In this document: positions 10,701 to 21,323 of the stretch, piece after piece | Position numbering within the stretch: the first letter of the stretch is position 1 | How the letters are laid out: each line of letters begins with the position of its first letter | Assembly: GCA_030737875.1 (NCBI GenBank) | Contig: CM060915.1 | Span: 899,809,177-899,873,176, forward strand | Origin: Allium sativum | Taxonomy: Eukaryota; Streptophyta; Magnoliopsida; Asparagales; Amaryllidaceae | DNA length: 64,000 nt | Reading direction: 5' to 3' | Made by a program: the position numbers and the translations under genes | Notes under the pieces: model-generated | Seen by the model: the letters and a program-made list of their open reading frames with translations, nothing else | Told to the model about the DNA's origin: nothing | Databases searched by the model: none

Positions 10701-13628
10701 ATTTGAACATAGAAATTCAAATGGGGTTTGAATATTTGAATTTCAAAAAGGGAATTCAAAATGGAGTTGAATATCTAAATTCAAGTATGAATTTCAAATA
10801 TAGAAATTCAAAAAGGAGTTGAATTAAAGTGGGAATTCGAATAGAGGATTTGAAATGGAATTCGAATAGAGGATTTGAAATGGAATTCGAATAGAGGATT
10901 TGAAATGGAATTCGAATAAAGAATTTGAAATGGAATTCGAATAAAGGATTTCAAATGGGATTTGAATACAGGATTTAAAACTATGGAATTTGAAATGTAA
11001 AGATTCAAATGGAATTTGGAATATATATATATCTATATATATATATATATATTAGAAGGGAGTTGAATTCATTTAATGAAGTTTAAAAAGTTTTTATATA
11101 TAAATATAATTAAAACGAACTCGCCGCAGCGATGCAGTTCGAAAATTGGCGATTCGAACTTCAATTGAATATACAGAACCCAATTGAAGTCGAAATTCTT
11201 TGAAACAAGAAACGTCAGGACCGGTTTGATAATAGTTTTCTAATGAAAGAGAAAAATATGAATTTCGTCGTATAGATTTTGAGTTATGTCAAAATCAAAT
11301 TTTCAGAAAAACAGCGCCAGAATCGTTTTAAAACCATAATGGTTTATTTAATATTATAAAAGGATTTTAAGCAAATAAAATCCGAAGTTCTATGTAGAAA
11401 ATTTCAGAGTGAGTTGTAAATTATATGCGAATTCAAGTTGTGTAAATGAATATGATTTTTGAAACAGAAACCAGATTTTGATTTATTGAATGGAATTAAC
11501 TAAATTGAATAGAAATTAGTTAAGGAGCTTTTGAATGGATATTGGGCCTTAAATAAGTGAATTCGATTTGAAAATTTATATTCGAAATAGAAAAGGAAAC
11601 TAGAATTGAAATCGAAATTCGATTTGGTTATGAACGAGTTAAATATTTTGTTCGAACATGTTATGTTCAACAAAGAAGTGAAATAGGCAAAAAGGCCAAT
11701 TAAAGAATAATTGAGTGAAACTGAATTCAAACGATTCAAAATTTAATTAAAACGAATGGATTGAGTTGAATTAAATTGGAAACAGGTGAACAGGTGTTAA
11801 ACAGATATGGGATGGAGTATATGAAGATTTTTATTTATGTGCCCGACAAAAAGGTACATGTTTAAATTCATATATGGGTTTTATGCGCCGTATCGGCTAG
11901 CCGCTTGGCTTCTTCTTTTTCTTTTTCAGATTAGAAGGACCGGGAAAGCTATTTGAAATTTCCCGATGCTCCCGATACAGGGGAGGTTATGGCGAATTTT
12001 TCCGGGAATTTAAGGAGTTAGAATATTTTTAAGAAATTTGACAATTAGAAATCTATATATCGATATATATAGAATTCGACAAGGAAACGAAATCAAAAAT
12101 AGCGAAAAGGGCCAATATGGTTATTGAAATATTTGGTTAACAAATATTGATAGAGAAAATGGAGAAGAGATTTAATTAATGAAATATTAATTAAAGGGCC
12201 CAGTGATTTGGTTGATATGTTGATTGAACACTTGTTTTTATTCGATAGTTAAATCACAGACTATCGAAGTTTTTGACCATCGTTGTCAATATGGAGAGAC
12301 CGGTTGGATTATTATCCGAAGAACCACTCCGTATCGGCATAAGCGTTGCGAACCAAGTATGCTGAATATATTGAAGACGGAGTAAAGTGCAAGGGCTTTT
12401 CTAGTAATAGAAATAGTGCCTTCGGTTTCGTTCAGTCCCAGAACGAACGTAAATGGACGAATGTCTGACAGAGTATTTCCAATAATCAAATGGGTTGGTC
12501 TGTATGAATATATATGGTTGCAACGGATTTATCCCTTAGCATAATATCCAGAATATTTGTGCAAACTCAACTAGTGATTAACGGATCTGACAATGTGGCA
12601 TTCAAAGTGATTGTGCTATCAATGAATGGTAAGTATGCGTAGCCTCAGGCCTCAACAACCGGGAAAGGACAAAAAATCGGGCAGGCAGCATGGCTATGTG
12701 GGTCGCACCCATTAGGGTGTATAATCACCTATCTAGAGAAATTCCTTTTGTTTCTAAATCTATCGATTCTGCCCATTCGGGAAACGGTGGTTTGAGTCCA
12801 ACCGTTGGTGATATACATTCGATACACTCAAGCGAAATGAGTGGTCGGTCATGTGTGGGCCGGGTTGCAAGACGTTCTTGTTGAACCCAGGTGTATTCGC
12901 CTCTAGAGATACATCATCGGAAGGTGGTCCCATACCTTGTCATGTTAGAAATCCAATCTCCAATAAGCGCCATGCGGTTTTTGATTTTATACTATGTATG
13001 TGGAGCGTGAGATGCAAGCGTTCTGCTATTTGGTTATTTACTTGATGTAGACATTATTATAATATCATTGGATTTGATATCAAAGTGTTTTGGGTTATAG
13101 TAAGGTAAAAACCGTCCATGTTTATGTGTGGGCTGGTCTTACTATTATCTTTTCTTTCGAAAAGAGTTTTGAAAGTTAAACAAGTGGTTGGAGTTTACTC
13201 ACACCAGTCCCATGACTGACCCAGAGTTTATTTTGTTTTGTTTTCCCTAAACACTTGGGTGCCCAAATTTGTACGGGCAGTCAAGTGTTTCAGGCTTTTA
13301 CAGATAGACTTTGAGGAGCTTGAAGCAGGAGGCTTCAACGTTAGTTATTTAGAGTTACTTCCGCTGGATCAAATGTTATGTGTACTCTGATGATGGTATG
13401 TATATATGTACAAAACAGATTTGTATTTCGAAGCTTATGTTATATAATATATTTTATTCGTTCCGCTGTGAGTTTGTGATCTTTGTTTTCTTCTATTCTA
13501 ATATTTCTTTCTTTCTATTTCTCATCCTCTAACTTCTTTCTAATAATGAGTCGTATTTCTGTGTTGTTTGGGTTGGACGTGTGGTGTATTTAGTCAACTC
13601 AGATAGTACGGATTTGCGGGTCGTTACA
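7719..13628 (+). repeat. Element A 3' LTR
   Basis: 5910 bp, a direct copy of 686-6621. The length differs mainly by one missing 25-bp unit in the minisatellite (10833-10957, five units). Other differences are scattered single bases and small changes in TA and A runs. TATA box at 8365-8372; GCCCGAC module at 11841-12042. It ends GTCGTTACA at 13628 and is followed by the TSD CTAGG. Confidence 0.93.
10833..10957 (+). repeat. 25-bp minisatellite in A 3' LTR (5 units)
   Basis: Five units of the same 25-bp repeat as in the 5' LTR; one of the identical units is missing here. Confidence 0.95.
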
Positions 13629-15699
13629 CTAGGGATCGTCCTCAACCGATTCGTGACTCTCTAGCCCGAGCCACAGGCAAGCGCGCAGGCAAGTCTTTAG
13701 ATCGTCAGGGCCGGTCCACCGATGTGGATTATTATGCCTGAACACTACGTTTCCCCACCCTATGGGGTGTAAGTGAGCCAACTAAATGACTCCATCGGTT
13801 CGAGAACGACCGATCAATCCGAGGCGCCTCACAACAGCAACAACCACATAAGTCAAACTCGTCAGGGCGTGTAAAACCACTGACGCCACTTCTAACTAGA
13901 AAGAAACGCAAGTCCTCCCTGAGGTCCGTCTCCCATTTTTGGTTCATACCGGGTGTGAAACTCACGAAGTAAACGTTACACAAAGCTACGCCACAAAGGC
14001 CGTGCTTCGATCATCACCACAAGACTTTGCTTTTCAACAGAAGCCTCGATCAATTGCCACTTAGGCATGCCACACAGGCAATTCACTCCATGCGTTTGAT
14101 ATCCATCAATATATAACCCCTGAGCTCGTACGTCTTAGAGAAGGGCGTTAAGCAAGAGAATAAATTCTCCGCCGCCAAACAGATATATATTTAATAGAGA
14201 TCAATCACACGGACTAAAATCCAATGTCAGACACACAGTCCATTTACAAGTCCGTTCTGGGTCTGAACGAAATCGGAGGCACTTTCCTCGCATATCCATC
14301 CATCTCCAAGTACGTCTGGACGATCACCAACTGTTTCCATCTTCTTGGGTGTACAGCCCAATCAAAATCATCAGTAATCACCCAAACAACGTGAAGACTT
14401 CTGGTCTTCGACCACCGTCTTCATCTTCGACTTATCGTCGTATCAGTTATTCAGAATGGGATAAACCCGGTCTTTCCGAATAACTCGCGTATATTTTAAA
14501 TAAGTGTTACACAAACACAACATACGCCTCATTCCAATTCATCAGTCACTAACCGTAAATTAATCAAGAGAATAATTTCCCAAATATTAACCCCGAAGGC
14601 CGAAACCAACATCAGATCAATATCCAGAAAACCATTCTGCTTGGCTAACCGACAGTTAGTTTCTAAATTTCACATTCATAGGGAAAGGTTCCCATTAATT
14701 TTATCCAAGATAAATTTCTTGAATTTATTCTTTAATCTATTTTTTTGAATATCAATTCAAATTAGTCGGGATTAGCGAACCTTACCGAAGTAATCATTTA
14801 TTTTAATTTCCCCATCCCAACCTATTCATCCCATGAAGTAAAACTGGTAATACTTCATATCTAACACCACCGTGTTATCGGTAAATTCAATTACAATTTC
14901 ACGTTCAAATCTAATTAAAGATTTAACTATCGCCTGGAGCAAAACTGGTGGTACTCCATTTTCGATCTTTTCAATCTAATTAAAGATTCATTAAAACTCC
15001 ACTTAGTTTTAATCTTCGACTGGGTTAAAGAATCAGTGTCATTTAAAACACGGTTCACGATAAACCCAAAATCACATTCATTAATTATCGGGTTAAAGAA
15101 CGAGTGTTATTTAAAACACTGTTCACGATAAACCCAAAAATCAATATAAATTCAATTCCAATTAAATATTATTGAATTGGTACACTTCGTTAAATCTAAA
15201 TAAAAAGATTTAATCTTTTCTCAACTGGGTTCAAGAACAGTGCTAGTGAAGACACCATTCACGACGAACCCAAATCACATTTGATATTCAATACAAGGCT
15301 CTGAATAGAAAATATACCGGCTTATTTTCAATATCAAATTCTACGACTAACAAATATCGCATTGGAAATAACGATATGTGTATATCTTTCAAATTCCCAT
15401 AACAATATCTGTATCATCACGAAATCCAATCTCGAAATATTCCGAAGACAATTTCGATTCAAATCCATTCCAATATAATTATTGGAAATTCTGGTTATTT
15501 TTAAAACCCTTTTTCGAATTCAATTTATTTATTTAAAAATAAATAGAATTATAGTTCTAGTTCAAAACTAGTTCATTTCGATAAAAATCTATTTTTATCT
15601 TTTCAAGTATGGAGTTTTTCATCCCAATTCTTTCTAAATCATTTCTTATGATTTTACATAAATTATTACTATTTTTAATAATTTTATCAAGGCCCGTAC

Positions 15700-15950
15700 A
15701 GTCGATTTCCATCAACGGCCATCGAACTGCACTTACAGCGACCTTTTTCAAATTTGATTTGGACATAATTCCAAATCCAACCGTTAGATTTCAAATTTCT
15801 AATATTCGTTAGAAAGCTCTTTTCGATACGAACCCAACGGTTCCGGTTTTAGGAGAATCCGAAGGTCGGATCTCCCGTAATGTCCGTTTGAAATAAATGG
15901 TCGAAATTCACGAACTGCCGCGGCGCGGCGCGTTCTATTCAGGCCATTAT
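15700..15950 (-). repeat. Recurrent 'atgtcc' LTR module (G, distal copy)
   Basis: On the minus strand it runs from a cggcagttcgtgaatttcg-like head through CCGTTGGGTTCGTATCGAAAA, a GGTTGGATTTGGAATTATGT phrase and ends near CGTACGGGCC. Close relatives lie in H (about 19845-20095), C (about 41035-41290) and E (about 28120-28380, plus strand), and twice in tandem in F. Noncoding; role unknown. Confidence 0.7.
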
Positions 15951-16189
15951 ATTATATATATAATATATATTTCGTCGATTTCTATTTAAAACGAATTATA
16001 TAAATAGTTTTAAAATTCGTTTCAAAAGCAATTTCAACTTCCATTTCAATTCCAATCAAAATTGAATTCTTCTTTATAAATTCGTTTTAAAATTCATTTC
16101 TATTCAATTCAAATTTCAATTCAATTTGAATTCATTTCAATTTGCTTTCAATTCAATTTGAATTCGTTTTATATTCAATTCATTTCGAA

Positions 16190-16632
16190 ATCGTTTTCAA
16201 TTCATTTCCTTTCGAAATCGTTTTCAATTCATTTCATTTCGAAAGCGTTTTCAATTCATTTCATTTCGAAATCGTTTTCAATTCATTTCATTTCGAAAGC
16301 GTTTTCAATTCATTTCATTTCGAAAGCGTTTTCTATTCATTTCATTTCGAAATCGTTTTCAATTCAATTTATTTCGAAAGCGTTTTCAATTCATTTCGTT
16401 TCGAAAGCGTTTTCAATTCATTTCATTTCGAAATCGTTTTCAATTCAATTCATTTCGAAAGCGTTTTCAATTCATTTCATTTCGAAAGCGTTTTCAATTC
16501 ATTTCGTTTCGAAAGCGTTTTCAATTCATTTCATTTCGAAATCGTTTTCAATTCATTTCATTTCGAAATCGTTTTCAATTCAATTCATTTCGAAAGCGTT
16601 TTCAATTCATTTCATTTCGAAAGCGTTTTAAA
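16190..16632 (-). repeat. 27-bp minisatellite in G LTR (about 16 units)
   Basis: Tandem units of 27 bp with the core CGAAATCGTTTTCAATTC or CGAAAGCGTTTTCAATTC joined by ATTTCATTT. The junction TTTCGAAA is palindromic. Because 27 is divisible by three and the unit lacks stop codons in two frames, it creates spurious overlapping open frames of 166 and 157 codons on the plus strand (16142-16642 and 16158-16631), which I do not regard as genes. The corresponding place in E lacks this array. Confidence 0.95.
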
Positions 16633-17716
16633 ATCGATATAAATATCGTTCACGTCAAAATGGCGTCAATCTAATCAACACGGCTTCATATATTCCTTTA
16701 TTCTATTCAACAAATGAATATTTATTTTTGTCAACACACGACTAATCTCAACGAATGAGTACCGTCCACGTGTGACTATTTTTGTTAAATTATTTTGTTC
16801 AACACATGACTAATCTCAACGGATGAGTACAGTCAACACATGAACCTTTATTTTATATTATTCTTTATTTTCTAAATTGAAATGAGGCCCAATCAATTAC
16901 CATATAAAGTTAATTATATGGATTCCATACAACACATGTATATAATAGCAACGATAGATAATCAACCATCAACCAAAGTGCACTACACTGTATAAGCATC
17001 AAATATAGATATCAAACGCTTATAACAGCCTGTCAATCAATCGATCGACATATTTAATCAATCAGGATGAGTGAAATTCATATTTCATCCCAACACCCGT
17101 GTGGGGTTTTCAAACAATCAAACACAAATTTTAGTTGTGCAGTTGGGCGATGTGTAAAATTTATCGTCCCAATCAATATCAGTCAAATCAGTGTATATAA
17201 ACAAATCGGCCGATTTGTTTATAAATATTTATTTATTCACTTTCACGTTAAAAATTATATTTTTAACGATAAAACATTTTATTCAACCTATGAATATTCT
17301 ATTCGGTTCATTTATTCAATAAAATGATATTTTTATTTTTCTAACATATTTTAGAAAATTTCGGCGGCATAACGGCACGATACTAGAAACGGGACAAGGC
17401 CTAGCCTTATCCCCGGTCTAGTGAAGGCCCACGCCATTCACACATCAATCAATCCATTCATTTCACCACACAATTCAATTTCGATCAAATAATCTAACTA
17501 ATTTTTGCAATCAAACAAACAAGTCCATGGTCTGTGGACGATTGTGTCGGGTGCTACTAAGCACCGTCTGCATCCTAGTATATATATATAACTAGAAAAT
17601 GAAATTGAAGAGTGAGGAATTCTCACCAATAGCTATCCCAACATCTTGACTCTTCTTTGATATAAATCTTCTTCGTTCTCGCCTTTTTGTCACCTTCGTT
17701 GTCCGCTTTCACTACA

Positions 17717-18046
17717 TATGTAAAAATCGAATTTTTACTTCGCTATTCAATATATAAAAATCATATTTTTACTTCGATGTTCAATATATAAAAATCATAT
17801 TTTTACTTCGATGTTCAATATATAAAAATCATATTTTTACTTCGATGTTCAATATATAAAAATCATATTTTTACTTCGATGTTCAATATATAAAAATCAT
17901 ATTTTTACTTCGATGTTCAATATATAAAAATCATATTTTTACTTCGATGTTCAATATATAAAAATCATATTTTTACTTCGATGTTCAATATATAAAAATC
18001 ATATTTTTACTTCGATGTTCAATATATAAAAATCATATTTTTTTCT
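17717..18046 (-). repeat. 34-bp minisatellite with internal hairpin in G LTR
   Basis: About nine units of 34 bp, each containing TAAAAATCATATTTTTA (a near-perfect AT palindrome) followed by CTTCGATGTTCAATATA. The first and last units are diverged. E has a looser array of related AT units in the homologous position (about 26770-27005), so the array expanded separately in each LTR. Confidence 0.93.
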
Positions 18047-18419
18047 ATGCTATTCATTTCTTAAAAAAAACAAAAGAAATCATATTTTATATTTTAAAAT
18101 TATTTTATATATATTCCATTTTCAAATATGTATTTTATTTTATTATATATTTTTAAACAAAATATATACTTCATTTTCAGTTTTCATTTTCAGTTCTCAT
18201 TATCAAAATTTAAAACAAAAATATATACTTCATTTTCAGTTCTCATTATCAAAATTTTAAACAAAAATATATACTTCATTTTCAGTTTTCATTTTCAGTT
18301 TTTCAAAAATCAATTCTATTTTCCTGTTTTAAAAACAATGTAATTTTATTTAAACTGCTAAAATATACTAAAAACTGAAAATAACTTAAAATAAAATATA
18401 ATAAACTGTTAAACCTTTC

Positions 18420-18880
18420 TCTGCAAAACGATCTGCCACCTTCGAACTAGCCTCGTCGCCTAGGGTTAGGAATTGCGCCTCCCTGACATGTTCGGAACCC
18501 CATCCAACTCCAGCGATCGGAGCGCCTGAATCCCCTGACCAGAATCGCACCATCCTCACACCTCTACAGCGCCTCCAAACTCCATTCGAACGTTGGTGAC
18601 CTCGTTTTGGGGATTGGGGCTTTCGCACTTAGGAAGGAGAGAGGAAGATGGAAGATCGACGGTGGTGTGGCAAGGGGGGGGGGGTGATCGATGTCGTAGG
18701 CGAGGGGGAAGAGGGGGGGTCTCCGATGAGGCGAGGTGGCCCTTGGGGAGGGCGGCGGCTCCTCTCCGCCTTCGTCGCCTCCTTCATCTTCTTCTTTTTT
18801 TTATTTGTATTTCCAAAATGAAACGAACGGGGGGGGGGGGCAGAAAGATAAAGGGAGGAGAGTTTTTTTTTAATTAATTT
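18420..18880 (-). other. GC-rich leader block inside G LTR
   Basis: About 460 bp of clearly higher GC content than the surrounding AT-rich LTR, with G runs of about ten bases at 18675-18684 and 18830-18840. On the minus strand it lies just downstream of an AT-rich stretch, where the RNA 5' leader would be. E has a GC-rich block in the equivalent place (26245-26605). Open frames on both strands here are short, overlapping and repetitive. It could be an exon-like leader or captured host sequence; I cannot separate these. Confidence 0.5.
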
Positions 18881-19754
18881 AATTATTTTGTTTTGCAAAA
18901 AGTTGACTTTTACCCACGACCTCTAAACGAGGTCCACCGCCTGTCGTCCATAGCATTTCACCCCCATTCCGAACACAATGTGACATGTTTCGTAGGTTGA
19001 TTCGGCTGTTTCGATCAGTTTACGTTGAATTTACATTTAAATCGCTATATTGAATTTTAAACGTACATTTCAAATTACCGGGGTCACATACTAACTAGAA
19101 AAATTCCCGAAAAATATTTTCTAGCTTCGTATTGACGATACGGTCCTAACAAAACTAGTTTCGTCGAATTCTGAGACCGTTGGAAAAATGGCCATTTTCC
19201 AGTCGATTAAAATCAACTGAAACTGGTCAAACGCGTTTTCCTTTGCCACGCTCACATATTGATTCGAAAATTTATGAAATTTGGAATCTAGCTATAATTT
19301 GACATCACGAACCCAACAAAAGTGGTTTCGTCGAAATCCAAGGTCGTTTGCAAAATTTCCATTTTTAAGGGCCCGAATTCCATAGCGACTATTCAGAATT
19401 TTCAACTGGACATACTTTTTGATTCCCGCTATGAAATTTTGATTTTTTGGATTCGTTGGAAAGATATCATCATTTAGATCGTAATGTTTTTTGTTTCACT
19501 AAAATCCGGATTGTTTTGCACCCGGTACATTCAATTGAAGTTTGAAATCGAATTATCGAACTACTGCGCCATTTTCAATTCCTATTTATAATTATATATA
19601 AATATTTATATTCTAACGACGACGCGTATAATATATACGTTCTAAATATATTTCTCGTCGATATTATTTAAAATAATTCATTTTAAATAATCAAAATTCG
19701 CTAAAATTGCCAAAATAAAAATTTTAAACTGGCCCAGATTTTCGGGTTGTTACA

Positions 19755-21323
19755 TTACAAAATTGGAATTTTTCATCCAAAATATTTTCAAATTAATAAT
19801 TATGATTTTACATAATTTTACCATATTTTTAATAATTTTATTTAGGCCCGTACATTCGGTCTCCAATAATGGCCACCGAACTACATCCATAGCGACCTAT
19901 TCTAAAATTGATTTGGACATAATAGCACATCTAACCATTAGATTTCAAAACTCTTATATTTTGGAAAGCTCATATCGATATGAACCCGACGGTTCCAGTT
20001 TTAGAAGAATCCGACAGTCGAATCTCCTGTTACATCAATTTGAATTTAATGGTCGAAATTCGCGAAAGGTCGCTGCGCGACGTGTTCTATTCAGGCCATT
20101 ATATATATATATACATATATATAATATATATCGTCAATTTCCACTTAAATCATATTTTATAAATCATTTATCTACTTATCTTAAAATGATTCCAACTTCA
20201 TTTTCAGTTTTAAATCCAAATTGAATATTCTATATCTTTATCATATTATAATATTAGTATTTTCAAAATATTATATTTTGAAATCACTTCTTTTCGATAT
20301 TCATTATAATTGAACAAAAATGATCGATAAACCCATTCGGGATAAAAATGGCGTTTCTATACTTAACCCGGCTTCATATTTTTATATTCTTGTATTTATC
20401 CAAAAATGGACATAAAAATCATAATTTTATTCTTTATTGAATATTATTTTAAAAATATTCGTCATTTTAAAATATTATTTATTTTTTAAAGATTCTTTTT
20501 TTTTAAATTATATTATTCATTTAAAAGATTCTGAATCGGAATGCGACTCACTCAATTACCATATAAATTCAGTTATATGGATTTCATACATTGCATATAT
20601 TCAATGATAATGATAAACAACCATCAAACAATCCATTCACGTCCAAAGTGAAGTTTATAACTATGTGAGCATTAAAATAAATAAATAATGCTCATCATAG
20701 ACTGTCAATCCAACGATTGACAATTAATTAAATATTGGGACTAGTGTCTGTCAAATATCATCCCAATACCCGTGTGGTGTTTTCAAACAACAACAATTTA
20801 TATAAATAAATCATTGGTTAATAATTTTAACCAATTCTAATTTTTTTTGGATTATTTTCTATTAAACAAATTTTCACTGTCTAAAATTATAAATAAATAT
20901 TTATAATTTAATTTCAACTACCATATTAATATTAAAATTATTATGATAATGTTTTAGTCTAGCACAAATCATATTTTTAACATACGACCAATTTTCTAAT
21001 ATCGCTAACATAATAATGAAAAGTTTTAACCTTTAACATATTTTGAATTTCTAACTAATGTTCGTTTTAATCATCTCTACATGCACTATAAAAATGTAAA
21101 TATTATCATTGACATATTTTTTCAACATAACATTTCCTAACAAAATAACATATTTATCCTAACATGACATTATCTAATAAAATGACATTTTAATTTCACA
21201 TGACATTATTCTAAACAAATGACATTTTTAATTCACATGACATTATTCTAAATAAATGATATTTATAATTAACATAACATGATTCTAACAAAATGATATT
21301 TTTAATTAACATAACATTCTCCA
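19755..21323 (-). mobile_element. Element H: LTR fragment (minus strand)
   Basis: The middle to early part of an LTR related to C and G, on the minus strand. It contains the recurrent module (about 19845-20095), the AT-rich palindrome next to it (20095-20135), the conserved 'atcccaatacccgtgtgg' block near 20760 and a degenerate repeat of about 37 bp at about 21120-21310 built on TGACATTATTCTAA. The left neighbour is the edge of G and the right neighbour the edge of I, so H is the oldest visible layer. The 153-codon frame at 19763-20224 crosses the module without a recognisable domain and I do not call it a gene. Confidence 0.6.
21120..21310 (-). repeat. Degenerate ~37-bp repeat in H
   Basis: About five diverged units with the core TGACATTATTCTAA...ATGACATTTTTAATTCACA. 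Comparable repeats with different sequence occupy this LTR region in I (24686-25095) and C (about 42190-42440). Confidence 0.6.

Larger units (their letters stand above)
686..13628 (+). mobile_element. Element A: non-autonomous LTR retrotransposon with 5.9-kb LTRs
   Basis: A complete element with two near-identical direct LTRs (686-6621 and 7719-13628), a primer-binding site, a polypurine tract and a perfect 5-bp TSD, CTAGG, at 681-685 and 13629-13633. The internal region is only 1097 bp and has no gag or pol similarity, so the proteins needed for transposition must come from elsewhere. LTRs make up about 92% of the element. By eye the two LTRs differ at roughly 40 places over 5.9 kb (below 1%), plus one 25-bp repeat unit, which points to a recent insertion. 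It resembles large-retrotransposon-derivative (LARD) elements but has an unusually small internal region. The insertion lies inside minus-strand LTR G. Confidence 0.93.
13629..19754 (-). mobile_element. Element G LTR, main part (minus strand)
   Basis: Continuation of the LTR at 1-685 after removal of A. On the minus strand it begins TGTAACAACCCGAAAATCTGG at 19754, the same opening as E (25327) and similar to C. With the left part, the LTR is about 6.8 kb plus what is outside the window, longer than the E LTR (5.9 kb) because of the 27-bp and 34-bp minisatellites. A GC-rich leader block lies at about 18420-18880 with long G runs. Upstream of 19754 there is no polypurine tract, so this is an outer LTR edge inside LTR H. 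None of the small frames (for example 13732-13983, 18386-18628, 18593-18877) has a recognisable domain. Confidence 0.82.

Noticed and set aside
16142..16642. A 166-codon open frame and an overlapping 157-codon frame
   Set aside because: Both are produced by the 27-bp minisatellite without stop codons; low-complexity peptides, no start context or homologous frame in E.
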